Below are positions 18,301 to 26,690 of a DNA stretch of 64,000 nucleotides, piece by piece (positions within the stretch are counted from its first letter, which is position 1; the number at the start of each line of letters is the position of its first letter). The DNA is from Cohnella lupini (GTDB lineage: Bacteria > Bacillota > Bacilli > Paenibacillales > Paenibacillaceae). Below the pieces are notes generated by a model that ran no database searches, was not told the origin of the DNA, and worked only from the letters and a program-made list of their open reading frames with translations. The DNA is taken from the NCBI RefSeq assembly GCF_003386205.1, contig NZ_QRDY01000003.1, forward strand, positions 186,001 to 250,000, in the 5' to 3' direction. Made by a program: the position numbers and the translations under genes.

Positions 18301-19461
18301 ACGGTCATAACGGTTGAAACCAAAGCGACTGCCGACGCATCCGGTAAGGCGGAAGCCACTTTCACCGACAAGCAAATCACGGAATCCTTGGAAGCATTGA
18401 ACAAAGCGGCTTCCGAAGGAAAAACATCGGTCTTGGAGTTAAAGGCAGTTCTAACGGGAGAAGCCAAGGAAGCAATCATTCATTTCTCGGCTGATTCGTT
18501 AGCCGATATTGCGGGCAGCAAAGCGTCGGTCAAGATCGACGCGGGCGTCGGTACGGTTTCATTCGATCAAACGTCGATCGCGACGGTAGCGGCAGTGACC
18601 GGAGACGTTTCGATTTCCGTCAAGAAGCTGGAACCAACGGCAACCGGTAGACCGGTGTATGATTTCACCGTTACGGCTGGCGGCAAAACGGTATCCGACT
18701 TCGGAGGCGGCACGGTGGAAGTCAATCTTCCGTACACGCCTTCGGCGAACGAAGATATTCATGCTATCGTTATCTACTACGTGTCCGATTCCGGCCAAAC
18801 GGTCGTTGTGCCCAACAGCGTATACGATCAGGCGACGGGCAAAGTAACCTTCAACGTGAAGCATTTCTCGAATTATTCGATCGGTTATAATAAGCTTTCA
18901 TTCGGAGACACGGGTTCAAGCTTCGCCCAAGATTACATCACGTATCTCGCGGCCAGAGAAATCATCGGCGGAGTAGGCGCCAACAAGTTCGCGCCGACGG
19001 ATAAAATGACGCGGGCGGACATCACGGTGATCCTGGCGCGCATGGCGGAAGCGGATCTGAGCTCTTATGCGGTATCCAGCTTCGTGGACGTGGATTCCAG
19101 CGCCTATTATTCCAAATCCATCGAGTGGGCGGTTGACCAGGGCATCGTTGGCGGAATCGGCAAGGGATTGTTTAATCCGAAAGCCTTCGTTACCCGGGAA
19201 CAACTAGTAACGATGATCGCGCGCTACGCTACATTCAAGAAGTTCGCTCTTCCGCAATCGGTCGGACCAGTGACTTTCGTCGACCAAAGCAAGATTCCAT
19301 CCTATGCATTAAGCTCGGTCGTTGCCGTTCAACAAGCGGGAATCGTAGGCGGTAAAACGCTCTCAAACCAATCAGGTCTGTTCTTCGCGCCGAAAGATAA
19401 CGCAACTCGCGCGGAAGCAGCAAAAGTATTGGCAATACTGATGCAGGCTATGATTAAATAG
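15373..19461 (+). CDS. SLH-anchored surface protein with lamin-tail and choice-of-anchor I domains
   Basis: A 1362-residue exported protein. A signal peptide (KKGLSLLLALTVLVSTIFSG, cleavage near Ala30) is followed by a lamin-tail domain (about 47-190, HVIINQVYGGG and FIELYNPT), a putative-Ig (He_PIG) repeat (about 255-345, FTTSSLPNATIGTPYS), a choice-of-anchor I beta-propeller (about 355-865, phosphatase-like propeller with NEGDA and GPEGIEF motifs), a Big_2 Ig-like domain (about 868-950), a Gly/Thr-rich linker, a beta-rich module and three SLH domains (about 1180-1362) that bind secondary cell-wall polymer. The TTG start has GGAG seven bases upstream. LTD plus choice-of-anchor proteins are often extracellular nucleases or phosphatases; the enzyme activity, if any, is unknown. 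Confidence 0.9.
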   Translation: MQMSSKKGLSLLLALTVLVSTIFSGSATMAAPVEPGTPYDASGYNVTVPHVIINQVYGGGASTATKTPITNGFIELYNPTTSDIDLSSWSIWYAGRDSEDCTASADSWVQLNLTGTIKAGSYYLITGGKYGDPSTIVLDIDGKGDQSWPSKFFNNKGLKVLLVGNQSPTPPIKNPYEAISSDYVDMVGVACNETNSSIDGYEGATYPTGKDFGQSKQKSVKRISLTDTDNNGVDFKQINYEKATPEFIAANGPHIKASFSFTTSSLPNATIGTPYSTTLAVYGGTTPLHFSSNKLPDGLQLDSVTGTVYGTPASGTEGTKSIAFEVTDSSTPPIKANKTLSLKISPAAIVYNDPLNVTKIGSYSVGITNSEGGVAEIVKYNKENGKFYLVNGSAQPPTLDIVSLKANESMSKDKSVDVEKLSETNGFVYGDLTSVDINTTTERVSVSVQAEDYNTPGKILVLDYDGNLIEEYPAGNQPDMIKSTPDGRYILTADEGEARMGNGNDTVDPVGSITIVDTVNDSISHVKFDDQSVIADDVHIRGASVDKDGQIVSSGTKADAVRDFEPEYITLSGDYKKAFVSLQENNAIATIDIANKTVLSVKSLGLKDLNDPKNSLDLIKNSTPEIHLENVPFKGVYMPDGIATYSVGTKNYILTANEGDATEWPAEDPSRINVTKVSSVKGLLDPNSEAAKFLAGKTAYDKTEVLSDMGNDSIYLLGGRSFSIWDADSLAQVFDSGNDFEEITAERLPDFFNSGHDELGLDLRSAKKGPEPEDVKTGKVGNKTFAFVGLERVGGIMTYDITNPANATFANYINTRILDTEDEDIAMGTDTGPEGIEFIPATDSPTGQPLLLVAFEVSGTVAVYQINATKVALDKTSISTQVGNAPTKITATVTPAGGSAATVTWTSSNNAIATVDSNGNVTPVGAGTATITALSADGLGEAQAVVTVASAPYSGVIGGNTGGTETPKPPVSSGSETVITVETKATADASGKAEATFTDKQITESLEALNKAASEGKTSVLELKAVLTGEAKEAIIHFSADSLADIAGSKASVKIDAGVGTVSFDQTSIATVAAVTGDVSISVKKLEPTATGRPVYDFTVTAGGKTVSDFGGGTVEVNLPYTPSANEDIHAIVIYYVSDSGQTVVVPNSVYDQATGKVTFNVKHFSNYSIGYNKLSFGDTGSSFAQDYITYLAAREIIGGVGANKFAPTDKMTRADITVILARMAEADLSSYAVSSFVDVDSSAYYSKSIEWAVDQGIVGGIGKGLFNPKAFVTREQLVTMIARYATFKKFALPQSVGPVTFVDQSKIPSYALSSVVAVQQAGIVGGKTLSNQSGLFFAPKDNATRAEAAKVLAILMQAMIK

Positions 19462-19491
19462 TCATAAGCCATATCAGTCGGAGTGATGGAT

Positions 19492-20472
19492 TTGAAAGCA
19501 TTGGTTTTTCATGAATTCGGCGGTCCCGAAGTACTGCAAATAAACGAGGTGACGGATCCGGCCATTGTGGCCGGGTCCGTTGTCGTTCGCACAAGAGCCA
19601 TTGGCTTGAATTTCGCCGATATCTATCGGCGTCGGGGCAATTATCATCTGGCGGGGAAAGCGCCGTGGATTCTCGGTTACGAGGGAGCCGGCATCGTCGA
19701 GCGCGTGGGCGAAGGCGTCGAAGGTATTCGAGTCGGGGATCGAGTCGGATTCGCGGATGCGCCTTATGCGAACGCGGAGCTCGTCTCCGTAAGTGCGGAT
19801 CGCGTTATCCCGTTACCTCCGGACGTCTCTTTCGAGATGGCGGCGGCGATTCTCTTGCAAGGTTTAACTGCCCATTATCTTGCGAACGACAGCTATCCCG
19901 TACGCGCAGGTGATGAAGTGTTGGTGCATGCGGCGGCGGGAGGGGTCGGTCAACTCTTGATTCAATTGTGCAAATTAAAAGGAGCAAGGGTTCTCGGACT
20001 CACCTCCAGCGAAGAGAAAAGGGAAGTCGCATTAGCGGCCGGAGCGGATGAAGTACTGTTATACGAGGACGGAGCCGATCGCGATTGGGCAAGTCGGGCG
20101 CGAGATTGGTCTAGGGACGGCAACGGCGTAAACGTAGTTTACGATTCCGTGGGAACTACGTTAATGGATAGCTTCGCAGCAGTCAGAATGAAAGGCTCGG
20201 TTGTATTCTACGGCATGGCCGGAGGCAATCCGCCCTCCGTCGATCCTCGTTTCCTCATGGATTCGTCCAAGACTCTTACCGGAGGAGATCTATGGAATCA
20301 TGTCACTACGAGAGAGGAACGCGTTAGGCGCTCTTCCGAATTGTTCGCGGATCTGTCGGCCGGAAGGCTCCGGTTGGACATCCCGCGGATTTTCGCGCTT
20401 AGCGATGGTGCTGACGCTCACCGCTTGATGGAAAGTCGGCTCAGCACGGGGAAGATCGTGCTCGTTCCTTAA
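19492..20472 (+). CDS. Quinone oxidoreductase-type zinc-independent alcohol dehydrogenase family protein
   Basis: A 326-residue medium-chain reductase of the NADPH:quinone reductase branch. The N-terminal GroES-like fold (KALVFHEFGGPEVLQ to GDRVGF) is followed by a Rossmann fold with AAAGGVGQLLIQL (about 145-158), the NADP-binding loop. No structural-zinc cysteines are seen, as in QOR enzymes. A longer form from GTG 19483 or ATG 19486 is possible, but GGAG lies eight bases before the TTG at 19492, which gives the family-typical start. It follows the SLH gene by 30 bp and may be read through from it, with no clear functional link. Confidence 0.9.
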   Translation: MKALVFHEFGGPEVLQINEVTDPAIVAGSVVVRTRAIGLNFADIYRRRGNYHLAGKAPWILGYEGAGIVERVGEGVEGIRVGDRVGFADAPYANAELVSVSADRVIPLPPDVSFEMAAAILLQGLTAHYLANDSYPVRAGDEVLVHAAAGGVGQLLIQLCKLKGARVLGLTSSEEKREVALAAGADEVLLYEDGADRDWASRARDWSRDGNGVNVVYDSVGTTLMDSFAAVRMKGSVVFYGMAGGNPPSVDPRFLMDSSKTLTGGDLWNHVTTREERVRRSSELFADLSAGRLRLDIPRIFALSDGADAHRLMESRLSTGKIVLVP

Positions 20473-20599
20473 AACTGAGATCCTATTTGCAAAAACCGAT
20501 AGATTCTCCGCGATCATGAGTAGCTTGCTACTGCTCTTTTGCCCGATATGGGATATAATAAGAAATAGCGAGCTTTTTTAGTCATGAGGAGGATTTACC

Positions 20600-21265
20600 T
20601 TGAATCAAACGATTACGATTAATAAAAAAGAAATTGCCGTGACCTTTTCCAACTATTTCGATTCGGAGCTTGGCGAATTTCTGTTCAAGCAGGTCATGTG
20701 CGACGTATATATGCCTGGCAACGAGGTTGTTCCCATTGCCGTCGAGAAGGAGCAAATCCGGCTCGTAATCGAAGGCTTCAAGAAACGTCCGGAGCTTCGG
20801 GACGAAATTCCCAAAGAGAATATCAAGGGCAAGCCTTGTTACATCATTAACTCCAGAATGCGCTACGACCTCGATTGGTTGAAAGGGAACAAGCCGCCTA
20901 AGCCTATCTCCCTCGCCGAGCATGAGAAGATGAAGGCCGACGAAGCCCGCGGCATTAAGCCTGTCGCGCCGACTGTCAATGCGTCCGAAGAAGCTCCCGA
21001 GCCGAAGAAGCCGGAAGAGGAAGTGCCGAAAGCGCCCGAATATAAGGATAACAGACGCAAATTTTTGTTATCCAAAGGCTTCAAGCATAATCTTGCAACG
21101 AACAACTGGGAAGCCAAGGATATCCGTTTCCCCGATTCCAAGATCGATAAGTCACCGTCCGATGAAGAATTCTCCCAGGGGATGAACCGTCTGTTAGAAG
21201 CTTCGTATCAGAACCATTTGAAGCGGAAAACGAAACCCGCCAAAAGCACGGAAGCTAAATCTTGA
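20600..21265 (+). CDS. Hypothetical protein, charged, family not recognised
   Basis: A 221-residue soluble protein that I cannot place in a family. About residues 1-100 look like a small alpha/beta domain (NQTITINKKEIAVTFSNYFD; KGKPCYIINSRMRYDLDWLKG). A Lys/Glu/Pro-rich linker follows (about 113-148, SEEAPEPKKPEEEVPKAPEY), then a second short conserved-looking segment (NRRKFLLSKGFKHNLATNNW) and a charged tail. There is no signal peptide or membrane span. The TTG start is backed by GAGGAGG. The gene is monocistronic, with a -10-like TATAAT at 20554 and a strong terminator after it. Confidence 0.75.
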   Translation: MNQTITINKKEIAVTFSNYFDSELGEFLFKQVMCDVYMPGNEVVPIAVEKEQIRLVIEGFKKRPELRDEIPKENIKGKPCYIINSRMRYDLDWLKGNKPPKPISLAEHEKMKADEARGIKPVAPTVNASEEAPEPKKPEEEVPKAPEYKDNRRKFLLSKGFKHNLATNNWEAKDIRFPDSKIDKSPSDEEFSQGMNRLLEASYQNHLKRKTKPAKSTEAKS

Positions 21266-21274
21266 TTCAACCCG

Positions 21275-21315
21275 ACATCCGTTCCTCTCGAACCGCGAGA
21301 GGACGGATGTTTTTT
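21275..21315 (+). terminator. Rho-independent terminator
   Basis: ACATCCGT(T)CCTCTCG pairs with CGAGAGGACGGATGT and is followed by TTTTT, ten bases after the upstream stop. Confidence 0.92.
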
Positions 21316-21394
21316 ACGATCGTAGACGAATGCCCGCGTTCAGGTTATCATCAACGAGTGCAACTTACTACGCAACTAGAGAAGGAGCAAGGGT

Positions 21395-22798
21395 ATGTTA
21401 GACCGATTAAGAATATCCTGGTTTTCCAATATACGGGCGGATGTGTTGGCGGGGATTACGACGGTCCTGGCGCTAATCCCCGATTCGCTTGCGTTTGCTT
21501 TCATCGCCGGCGTTAATCCGATGATCAGCATTTATTCGACGATTTGCATTCTCGTACTCATATCTATATTCGGCGGCCGTCCGGCAATGGTCTCGTCTAC
21601 GGCGGGTTCCATGGCGGTGCTCATGACGGCGCTTGTGGCGCAGCACGGCGTGGAATATCTGTTCGCCGCCACGATATTAACCGGAGTCATTCAACTGGCG
21701 ATGGGATTGTTCAAGATGGGAAGATGGATGAGCTTCGTGCCGCACTCGGTCATAACCGGATTCATCAACTCGCTCGCCATCCTTATTTTCATCTCGCAGC
21801 TCCGCTATTTCGAAGGCCAATCATGGCTTATGTACGCCATGGTCGTCGCGACGCTCGCTATTATCTATATTTTGCCCAAATTCACGAAATCCGTGCCTTC
21901 CCCGCTTGTGGCGGTCGGTTTTATGACCGTGACCGTCGTATTCACGCATCTCAACTTAAGCACCGTCGGAGATCTTGCGAACATCGAGCCCACGGTCCCG
22001 TTCTTGCATATTCCTAATATCCCGTTCACTTTGGATACGTTATGGATTTTGTTGCCGACGGCATTCTCGCTTGCGATCGTAGGTTATTCTGAGACGCTCT
22101 TGACCCAGACGATCATCGACGAGATGACGGAGAAGAAGACGAGCAAGGATAAGGAAATGAAGGGCCAAGGTATCGCTAATACGGTTACCGGCTTCTTCGG
22201 TGGAATGGCCGGGTGCGCGCTCATCGCGGAATCCGCCATTAACGTTAAGGTAGGCGGACGGGGAAGGTTATCGACTTTAGTCGCCGGTTTGGTGCTTCTC
22301 CTACTCGTATTCGTGCTGGATGACGTACTCAATAGTATCCCGATAGCCGCGTTGGTCGGAGTCATGATGATGGTGTGCATCGAGATTTTCGATTGGAACT
22401 ATTTCCGTACCATTCGAAGCAAGCCCGCCGCCCATACGGCGATCATGCTTATTACCGTGGCGATCGTCGTGGCGACGCACGATTTGGCGATCGGAGTCAT
22501 CGTCGGCGTGTTATTTAGCGTTCTAGTGTACGCTTACCGTTCCGCTACGCAGCTTCAGATTAAGGAGGAACAAAACGGCGACGAGAAGGTATATCGAGTG
22601 ACGGGTCAATTATTTTTCGTTTCCAGCGATAAGTTGCTCGATCGGATCGACTTCAATGACGACCACGATAAAATATGCCTGGATCTGTCCGCTACCCACG
22701 TTTGGGACCATTCGGCATCCAAGACGTTGGATAAGATTGTCGAGCGATTGTCAGCCAAGGGAAAAAGAGTTCGCGTGAAATATAAAACCGCTAGCTGA
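21395..22798 (+). CDS. SulP-family inorganic anion transporter
   Basis: A 467-residue SLC26/SulP carrier. The N-terminal signature region appears as DVLAGITTVLALIPDSLAFAF (about residues 13-33), followed by about a dozen membrane segments and a cytoplasmic STAS domain (about 375-467, QIKEEQNGDEKVYRVTGQLFF to the end). Members move sulfate, bicarbonate or other anions, usually by proton or sodium symport. The protein is slightly shorter than the usual 500-560 residues. AGAAGGAG precedes the ATG. It stands alone between terminators, so the substrate cannot be inferred from context. Confidence 0.93.
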   Translation: MLDRLRISWFSNIRADVLAGITTVLALIPDSLAFAFIAGVNPMISIYSTICILVLISIFGGRPAMVSSTAGSMAVLMTALVAQHGVEYLFAATILTGVIQLAMGLFKMGRWMSFVPHSVITGFINSLAILIFISQLRYFEGQSWLMYAMVVATLAIIYILPKFTKSVPSPLVAVGFMTVTVVFTHLNLSTVGDLANIEPTVPFLHIPNIPFTLDTLWILLPTAFSLAIVGYSETLLTQTIIDEMTEKKTSKDKEMKGQGIANTVTGFFGGMAGCALIAESAINVKVGGRGRLSTLVAGLVLLLLVFVLDDVLNSIPIAALVGVMMMVCIEIFDWNYFRTIRSKPAAHTAIMLITVAIVVATHDLAIGVIVGVLFSVLVYAYRSATQLQIKEEQNGDEKVYRVTGQLFFVSSDKLLDRIDFNDDHDKICLDLSATHVWDHSASKTLDKIVERLSAKGKRVRVKYKTAS

Positions 22799-22823
22799 AT
22801 CGAGTTTCTGCGGAGAAAAAACG

Positions 22824-22857
22824 AATTCCAACCCGGTAGTCGGGTTGGAATTTTTTT
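22824..22857. terminator. Bidirectional terminator between sulP and araC
   Basis: AATTCCAACCCG pairs with CGGGTTGGAATT around GTAGT. An A-run precedes it and a T-run follows it. It separates two convergent genes. Confidence 0.92.
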
Positions 22858-22910
22858 CGGAGAGGGAAAGCTCGTTTATCGAATAGGAGTAATAAAAAAG
22901 GAATCCATCT

Positions 22911-23768
22911 TTAATCCGTCCGCGGGGAGTGAACTGCTAACGCTTGTGCCCGGTATTCCGTTGGACTGCGGCTGCTCTCCCTGCGAAAGGCTTTGGCGAA
23001 ATGGTTCGTGTCGGGGTATCCGACCCTTTCGGCTACCTCCTTCACGCTGAGGGAAGTCGCCCCGAGCAAGGATTTCGCCTTCTGAATTCTCTTGCGGTTC
23101 AAATATTTAAGCGGCGATACCGCAAAATGCTTATTAAAGTAGCGGACGAGATAGTTGGGATGCAGATGGACGTGCTTGGCGATTTGCTCCAGCGTGACGG
23201 GCTCGGATAAATGATCTTCAATGAATTGCTCGATCATGTTCAATCGGGTGATATCGCCCGCTCTGCCCGGAACGACGCGGATGTGGCTGTCGGCTTCGGT
23301 TAAGAAACAGGCGATGATTTCCAGCAAAACGGCTTTCTCGCGAATTCGCGCCGTGAAGGCGGAATCGTTATGCAATTCCGTGAGTTCAAGGAACAAGGCT
23401 AGCATACGTTCGTTGTTGCGTATGTCCATGCACTTGGGAACGTCCAACCATTGGAAGAGATCAAGCTCGCCCACCGTAGCGGTAAAATGGCACCAATATT
23501 TGCGGTACGTATTCGCGTTAATCGCCGAAAACGACTGCTCAACGTGGGCAGGCATCAGGCATAGCTGACCGGCCGTCGGAGAGTATTCTTTGCCGTCTAT
23601 TTTCAACCAACCTTCTCCTTCGCGGATGAAGTAGAACTTGTTGTATGCGGGTATATAATCCGTCTCGCGCCATTCGGGCGGACAGTGCGTGTAATGCGCT
23701 TCGACGAGATGAACCTGAAGGCTGTGGAGCAGATCGGTCATGAAAACCGAGCTTGGATTAAGCGTCAT
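22911..23768 (-). CDS. AraC-family transcriptional regulator
   Basis: A 285-residue regulator with an N-terminal cupin sensor domain (about 15-110, YIPAYNKFYFIREGEGWLKI) and two C-terminal helix-turn-helix motifs (about 180-275, EPVTLEQIAKHVHLHPNYLV and LSVKEVAERVGYPDTNHFAK). GAGGTGA precedes the ATG. It is divergent from the GH29 fucosidase gene, with 115 bp between the starts, and probably controls it in response to a sugar (inference). Confidence 0.93.
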   Translation of the reverse strand: MTLNPSSVFMTDLLHSLQVHLVEAHYTHCPPEWRETDYIPAYNKFYFIREGEGWLKIDGKEYSPTAGQLCLMPAHVEQSFSAINANTYRKYWCHFTATVGELDLFQWLDVPKCMDIRNNERMLALFLELTELHNDSAFTARIREKAVLLEIIACFLTEADSHIRVVPGRAGDITRLNMIEQFIEDHLSEPVTLEQIAKHVHLHPNYLVRYFNKHFAVSPLKYLNRKRIQKAKSLLGATSLSVKEVAERVGYPDTNHFAKAFRRESSRSPTEYRAQALAVHSPRTD

Positions 23769-23883
23769 CGTCGTTCACCTCAGAAAGTTAATCTTATCCC
23801 CATGCAAGCTAATTCCCTGCCTTTTGATTATAGCAAATGGTTGCTAGACTGGGGATAGTCGAAAAAGTGGAGGCGCTTACGAA

Positions 23884-25200
23884 ATGGGACAAACTTATAT
23901 CGAGCAACGGACCGAGAGAACGGAATGGTTCCTTAAGGATCGCTTCGGAATGTTCATTCACTGGGGACTGTACGCAATCCCCGCAAGAGGCGAATGGGTA
24001 AGGAATTCGGAAAGAATCAGCAATGAGGATTACCAAGTTTATTTCGACGAATTCAATCCGGTGAGATACGACCCCAAGGCCTGGGCCAAGACGGCGAAGG
24101 CCGCGGGCATGAAATACGCCGTGTTGACCGCGAAGCACCACGACGGCTTCTGTTTATTCGATAGCAAGCTGACGGATTACAAATCGACGAACACGAAATC
24201 GGGACGCGATCTCGTTCGGGAATTCCTTGACGCTTTCCGCGAGGAAGGCCTTAAAGTGGGGTTGTACTACTCTCTGATCGATTGGCACCACCCCGACTAT
24301 CCGGCATACGGGGATGAGCATCACCCCATGCGGGATAACGAAGCGTACAAACGGGATCCGAGCACGTTCGGTCGATATTTGGACTATATGCACGGACAGA
24401 TCCGCGAGCTCCTAACGGATTACGGCAAGCTGGATATCATGTGGTTCGACTTCTCTTACGGGGAAATGAAAGGCGAAACGTGGCGCGCGACCGAACTGAT
24501 GGAGACGATTCGTTCCCTCCAGCCGCATATCGTATTGGATAATCGCTTGGATGCTAGCGGCGGGAATGGCGGCAGTATCCACACGAGCAATCCGAGCTTT
24601 TATTCCGGAGATTTCGCTTCGCCGGAGCAGATCATTCCGCCGAGCGGGGTAACCGACAACGAAGGTCGCTCGATCCCATGGGAAGCGTGCGTCACGTTGA
24701 ACAATAATTGGGGCTACGGGTCCACGGATAAGACTTATAAAAAGGCGGGAACGATCATTCGTAAGCTCGTCGAGTGCGTGAGCAAGAACGGGAACCTGCT
24801 TCTGAACGTCGGGCCGGACGCCAAGGGCGAGATTCCGTTGGAATCGGTACGAATTCTGGAGGAAGTCGGCGAGTGGGTGCTGCGCAACGGAGATAGCATA
24901 TACGGTTGCGGTCAGTCGGAGCTTCCTAAGCCGGAATGGGGACGGTACACGCGGAAAGGAAATAAGCTGTATGCTCATATTTTCGAGGAGAGCATCGGAC
25001 CGGTTAACCTAGCCGGACTGGCGGGTCGCGTTAAGCAAGCGAGGCTGCTCTCGGACGGCTCCGAATTATTCGTTTCCAGGCCGTGGAATACCGAGATGTA
25101 TCCCAACGACGCATTCTTTAACTTCGCGCGCCCGGAGGTGCTCACTTATCCGTTGCCGGATGAGCGTGATACGGTCGTGGAGTTGATTTTGGAGGATTAA
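23884..25200 (+). CDS. GH29 alpha-L-fucosidase, cytoplasmic
   Basis: A 438-residue glycoside hydrolase family 29 enzyme that releases terminal L-fucose with retention of configuration. Typical blocks are WFLKDRFGMFIHWGLYAIPA (about 15-34), KYAVLTAKHHDGFCLFDS and the nucleophile region DIMWFDFSYG, where the Asp after Trp-Phe is the expected nucleophile. No signal peptide is seen, so substrates must be imported oligosaccharides. GTGGAGG precedes the ATG. The gene is divergent from an araC gene and followed by a terminator and repeat array A2. A link to the SDR/FAH pair at 60 kb through L-fucose breakdown is possible. Confidence 0.93.
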   Translation: MGQTYIEQRTERTEWFLKDRFGMFIHWGLYAIPARGEWVRNSERISNEDYQVYFDEFNPVRYDPKAWAKTAKAAGMKYAVLTAKHHDGFCLFDSKLTDYKSTNTKSGRDLVREFLDAFREEGLKVGLYYSLIDWHHPDYPAYGDEHHPMRDNEAYKRDPSTFGRYLDYMHGQIRELLTDYGKLDIMWFDFSYGEMKGETWRATELMETIRSLQPHIVLDNRLDASGGNGGSIHTSNPSFYSGDFASPEQIIPPSGVTDNEGRSIPWEACVTLNNNWGYGSTDKTYKKAGTIIRKLVECVSKNGNLLLNVGPDAKGEIPLESVRILEEVGEWVLRNGDSIYGCGQSELPKPEWGRYTRKGNKLYAHIFEESIGPVNLAGLAGRVKQARLLSDGSELFVSRPWNTEMYPNDAFFNFARPEVLTYPLPDERDTVVELILED

Positions 25201-25210
25201 TAGGAAATAT

Positions 25211-25257
25211 AAGCGTTCGCTTCCGCGGTCTATTTGGCGGAGCGAACGCTTTTTTTT
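25211..25257 (+). terminator. Rho-independent terminator after the fucosidase gene
   Basis: AAGCGTTCGC(T)TCCGC pairs with GCGGAGCGAACGCTT and is followed by a run of eight T. Confidence 0.92.
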
Positions 25258-25281
25258 GGCGATTGCCTCGCCCCGCACCGC

Positions 25282-25620
25282 CATAGTCGGAAAAAGCGAC
25301 TAAGGCTGGCCACCCCGTATCGCCTCGCGCCGCCATAGTCGGAAAAAGCGACTAAGGCTGACCACCCCGTATCGCCCCACGCGCCAATAGTCGGAAAAAG
25401 CGACTAAGGCTGACCGACCCGCCTCGCCCCGCGCGCCCATAGTCGGAAAAAGCGACTAAGGCTGACCACCCCGTATCGCCCCACGCGCCAATAGTCGGAA
25501 AAAGCGACTAAGGCTGACCACCCCGTATCGCCCCGCAACGCCATAGTCGGAAAAAGCGACTAAGGCTGACCACCCCGTCTCGCCCTGCGCGCCGATAGTC
25601 GGTAAAAGCGACTATGGTAA
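25282..25620. repeat. Tandem hairpin array A2: seven copies, 52-bp period
   Basis: Copies of CATAGTCGGAAAAAGCGACT start at 25282, 25334, 25386, 25438, 25490, 25542 and 25594, exactly 52 bp apart. The palindrome arms TAGTCG and CGACTA flank GAAAAAG; the linker is AAGGCTGACCACCCCGTATC plus GCCCCACGCG. The last copy reads ATAGTCGGTAAAAGCGACTAT and restores a longer arm. The core is the same family as array A1 in opposite orientation (T-rich loop on the minus strand), but the linker is unrelated. A period of 52 excludes a coding repeat. Confidence 0.95.
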
Positions 25621-25695
25621 ACATGAACCAGATATCGATGCTCGTCAGCAACCGGAGTTCCTTTCCGGAGCGACTTTCGCGCAAGGGTAGGTCAC
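25621..25695. repeat. Degenerate single B-family repeat fragment
   Basis: GGAGCGACTTTCGCGCAA at 25667-25684 matches the start of the B unit (GGAGCGACTTTCGGGCAA) at 17 of 18 positions. The remaining bases show nothing recognisable. It directly precedes an AraC gene remnant. Confidence 0.55.
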
Positions 25696-25776
25696 GAGCG
25701 CGGACCATCGTTCTACGCCGCCTTCAAGAAAATCGTAGGAACGACGCCATGCGAGGTTAGGGAAAAAGAAAAATAA
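25696..25776 (+). pseudogene. C-terminal remnant of an AraC-family gene
   Basis: Translated in frame, this stretch gives ERGPSFYAAFKKIVGTTPCE followed by VREKEK and a stop. This matches the last helix of AraC-family regulators (FYRxFKKxxGxTPxEYR). No upstream helix-turn-helix or start codon is present, so it is a decayed fragment. Confidence 0.7.
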
Positions 25777-25856
25777 ATCGATATCCATCGTCGGTTCTCT
25801 AGGCACCACGCGGCTCTCTTCTTAATAGTTTATGGAATGAGGCGGAGGTTGAGCGG
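25777..25856. other. Intergenic leader of the lipase gene
   Basis: Apart from a ribosome site GGCGGAGG close to the lipase ATG, no promoter or structure stands out here. Confidence 0.4.
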
Positions 25857-26690
25857 ATGAAAGCAAGCGGATACGATAACCGGACGGCGATATTTCTCGC
25901 ATCCGTGTGCAGTCAGACTTACGCGCATTATAATAATCCCGACGGCTCGTTCGTCATGCCCGAATCCTATGAGCCGGTAGCGGATATTCTAGCCGAGTCG
26001 TTGACCGGCGTCACGGAGAGATTCGGATTTATTATCCAATCTCCCGAATATGCGATCATCGCTTTTCGGGGTACGAGCTCGACGACCGATTGGGTCTCGG
26101 ATGCGATGGCGAGCCAATCGAAATACAAATGCGTTAAGAATGCCGGACAGAGCCACCGCGGAATCTCTAATATCTACTATTCGGCACGGGAATGCGTATT
26201 GAAAGCTCTACGAGAGATATCTACCGACAAAACTTTATATATAACGGGCCATAGCCTAGGGGGAGCGCTTGCTACCCTGTGTGCCTTGGATATATCAACG
26301 AATACGTTATTCGGCAATCCAGGGGTATATACCTATGGCTCGCCGCGGGTAGGGGATCCGACATTCGCCAAAACATTCAATAATCGTCTGAGGTATAGTT
26401 ATCGCATTAACAACCGATTCGACGTCGTGACGCATTTGCCGCCGCAGGCGTTCAAGTTGCCCAAGAGAACAAGAACCTATTACTACAAGCACGTTGCCCA
26501 GTCCGAAATGCTATCTTTCCATAACGGATCGATTCCCGGCAATCATGTCATCAGCAGCTATTATTTCGTGCTGGCCGAGGGCGATCCTGCCTACGCGGCG
26601 CAATTAAGCAGGGCGAATCCCGGGTTGTGTCCCGCTTATGCCAGGTATGGACTGCGGGATTTCGAACAGGCGGGAGGCGATAGACATTAG
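25857..26690 (+). CDS. Class 3 lipase family protein
   Basis: A 277-residue alpha/beta hydrolase. The nucleophile elbow is TGHSLGGALATL (about residues 130-141, Ser after Gly-His). The oxyanion-side motif AFRGTSSTTDW (about 70-80) and a C-terminal candidate catalytic His in SFHNGSIPGNH are visible. No signal peptide is seen, so location is unclear; Bacillus-type members can be cytosolic or leave by other routes. The expected reaction is hydrolysis of acylglycerols or similar esters. The gene is single, with no terminator or operon partner recognised. Confidence 0.87.
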   Translation: MKASGYDNRTAIFLASVCSQTYAHYNNPDGSFVMPESYEPVADILAESLTGVTERFGFIIQSPEYAIIAFRGTSSTTDWVSDAMASQSKYKCVKNAGQSHRGISNIYYSARECVLKALREISTDKTLYITGHSLGGALATLCALDISTNTLFGNPGVYTYGSPRVGDPTFAKTFNNRLRYSYRINNRFDVVTHLPPQAFKLPKRTRTYYYKHVAQSEMLSFHNGSIPGNHVISSYYFVLAEGDPAYAAQLSRANPGLCPAYARYGLRDFEQAGGDRH

